Part shown: in pieces, positions 21,525-21,676 of the stretch
Position numbering within the stretch: the first letter of the stretch is position 1
Layout of the letters: each line of letters starts with the position of its first letter
Source of the DNA: Chitinophagaceae bacterium
GTDB lineage: Bacteria; Bacteroidota; Bacteroidia; Chitinophagales; Chitinophagaceae
Length of the DNA: 21,676 bases
Assembly (NCBI GenBank): GCA_003456175.1
Contig: DMPB01000109.1
Coordinates: forward strand, 1,668 to 23,343
Reading direction: 5' to 3'
Notes under the pieces: generated by a model
The model's database searches: none
What the model was told of the DNA's origin: nothing
The model's input: only the letters and a program-made list of their open reading frames with translations
Translations under genes and position numbers: made by a program

Positions 21525-21676
21525 TTACGATTCAGTGGTTTCTATCGTGGCGCCAATGCCTCTATCGGTAATGCGGTCGCACATGCCTTTGAGGGTATCG
21601 TAATCGCCATTTTTAACAGCACACTTGCCTTTAAAGTGTATTATTAACGTGCATTGTTCGGCTTGTTCGGGTGTAT
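21525..21676 (-). CDS. C-terminal end of an unidentified protein (5' part outside window)
   Basis: Translating the minus strand back from TAA 21525-21527 gives about 49 residues: TPEQAEQCTLIIHFKG, then KCAVKNGDYDTLKGMCDRITD and the end RGIGATIETTES. The beginning lies beyond the edge, so the full length is unknown. It contains two cysteines and resembles a small compact alpha/beta end. I do not recognise the family. ClpS, a natural neighbour of aat, was considered, but its conserved residues are not seen. It is 2 bases upstream of aat and likely in the same transcript. Confidence 0.6.
   Translation of the reverse strand, partial: TPEQAEQCTLIIHFKGKCAVKNGDYDTLKGMCDRITDRGIGATIETTES

Noticed and set aside
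21525-21676. Partial gene as ClpS
   Set aside because: The translated C-terminus lacks ClpS-type conserved residues; left unidentified.

Overview
The window looks like chromosome of a Bacteroidota bacterium, probably a Chitinophagaceae-like lineage; the family is an inference from gene content, not proven. Three things point there. The order rpmB-rpmG-DUF4295-ftsY-rimO is typical of the phylum. Genes start without visible Shine-Dalgarno sequences. Several starts are preceded by TAnnTTTG-like -7 boxes. DUF4295, DUF2490, bshC and a two-cysteine SQR-like flavoprotein also fit. No rRNA, tRNA, insertion sequence, phage gene or CRISPR array was seen.

Layout. 1-898 (-): 3'-truncated ornithine aminotransferase. 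899-1226: repeat-rich intergenic region with the rpmB promoter. 1227-4271 (+): ribosomal proteins L28 and L33, the small DUF4295 protein, FtsY and RimO. 4364-5986 (+): BshC for bacillithiol synthesis, ending at a strong hairpin shared with the convergent purK-purE pair (6059-7712, -). 7916-9049 (+): 4-hydroxyphenylpyruvate dioxygenase. 9225-10835 (+): a DUF2490 envelope protein and a YafK-type L,D-transpeptidase. 10953-11549 (-): unknown membrane protein. 11587-13057 (+): a PaiB-like FMN-binding protein overlapping a secreted glycerophosphodiester phosphodiesterase. 13151-14443 (+): CoA hydrolase/transferase. 14604-17030 (+): large secreted S9 peptidase. 17097-18742 (-): SQR-like oxidoreductase followed by a small acidic unknown protein. 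19001-20767 (-): etfB-etfA. 20866-21676 (-): Aat preceded by the end of an unidentified gene. Most of this is housekeeping: translation, protein targeting, purines, thiol redox, tyrosine and acyl-CoA catabolism, and electron transfer.

The unusual signal is not a gene. A 14-base word, CCTTACGGTAAATG (reverse complement CATTTACCGTAAGG), occurs exactly eight times (1140, 4931, 9280, 10937, 14542, 17541, 18932, 19438). Two more copies have one mismatch (986, 20161), and several looser ones exist. It lies in both orientations, between genes and inside genes. Inside genes it is read in different frames, so it is kept as DNA rather than as a protein motif. One copy supplies the stop codon of the SQR-like gene. 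By chance far fewer than one exact copy is expected in 21.7 kb. It behaves like a genome-wide dispersed word, such as a DNA-uptake sequence or the site of a chromosome-organising or DNA-modifying protein. I know of no described element of this sequence in Bacteroidota.
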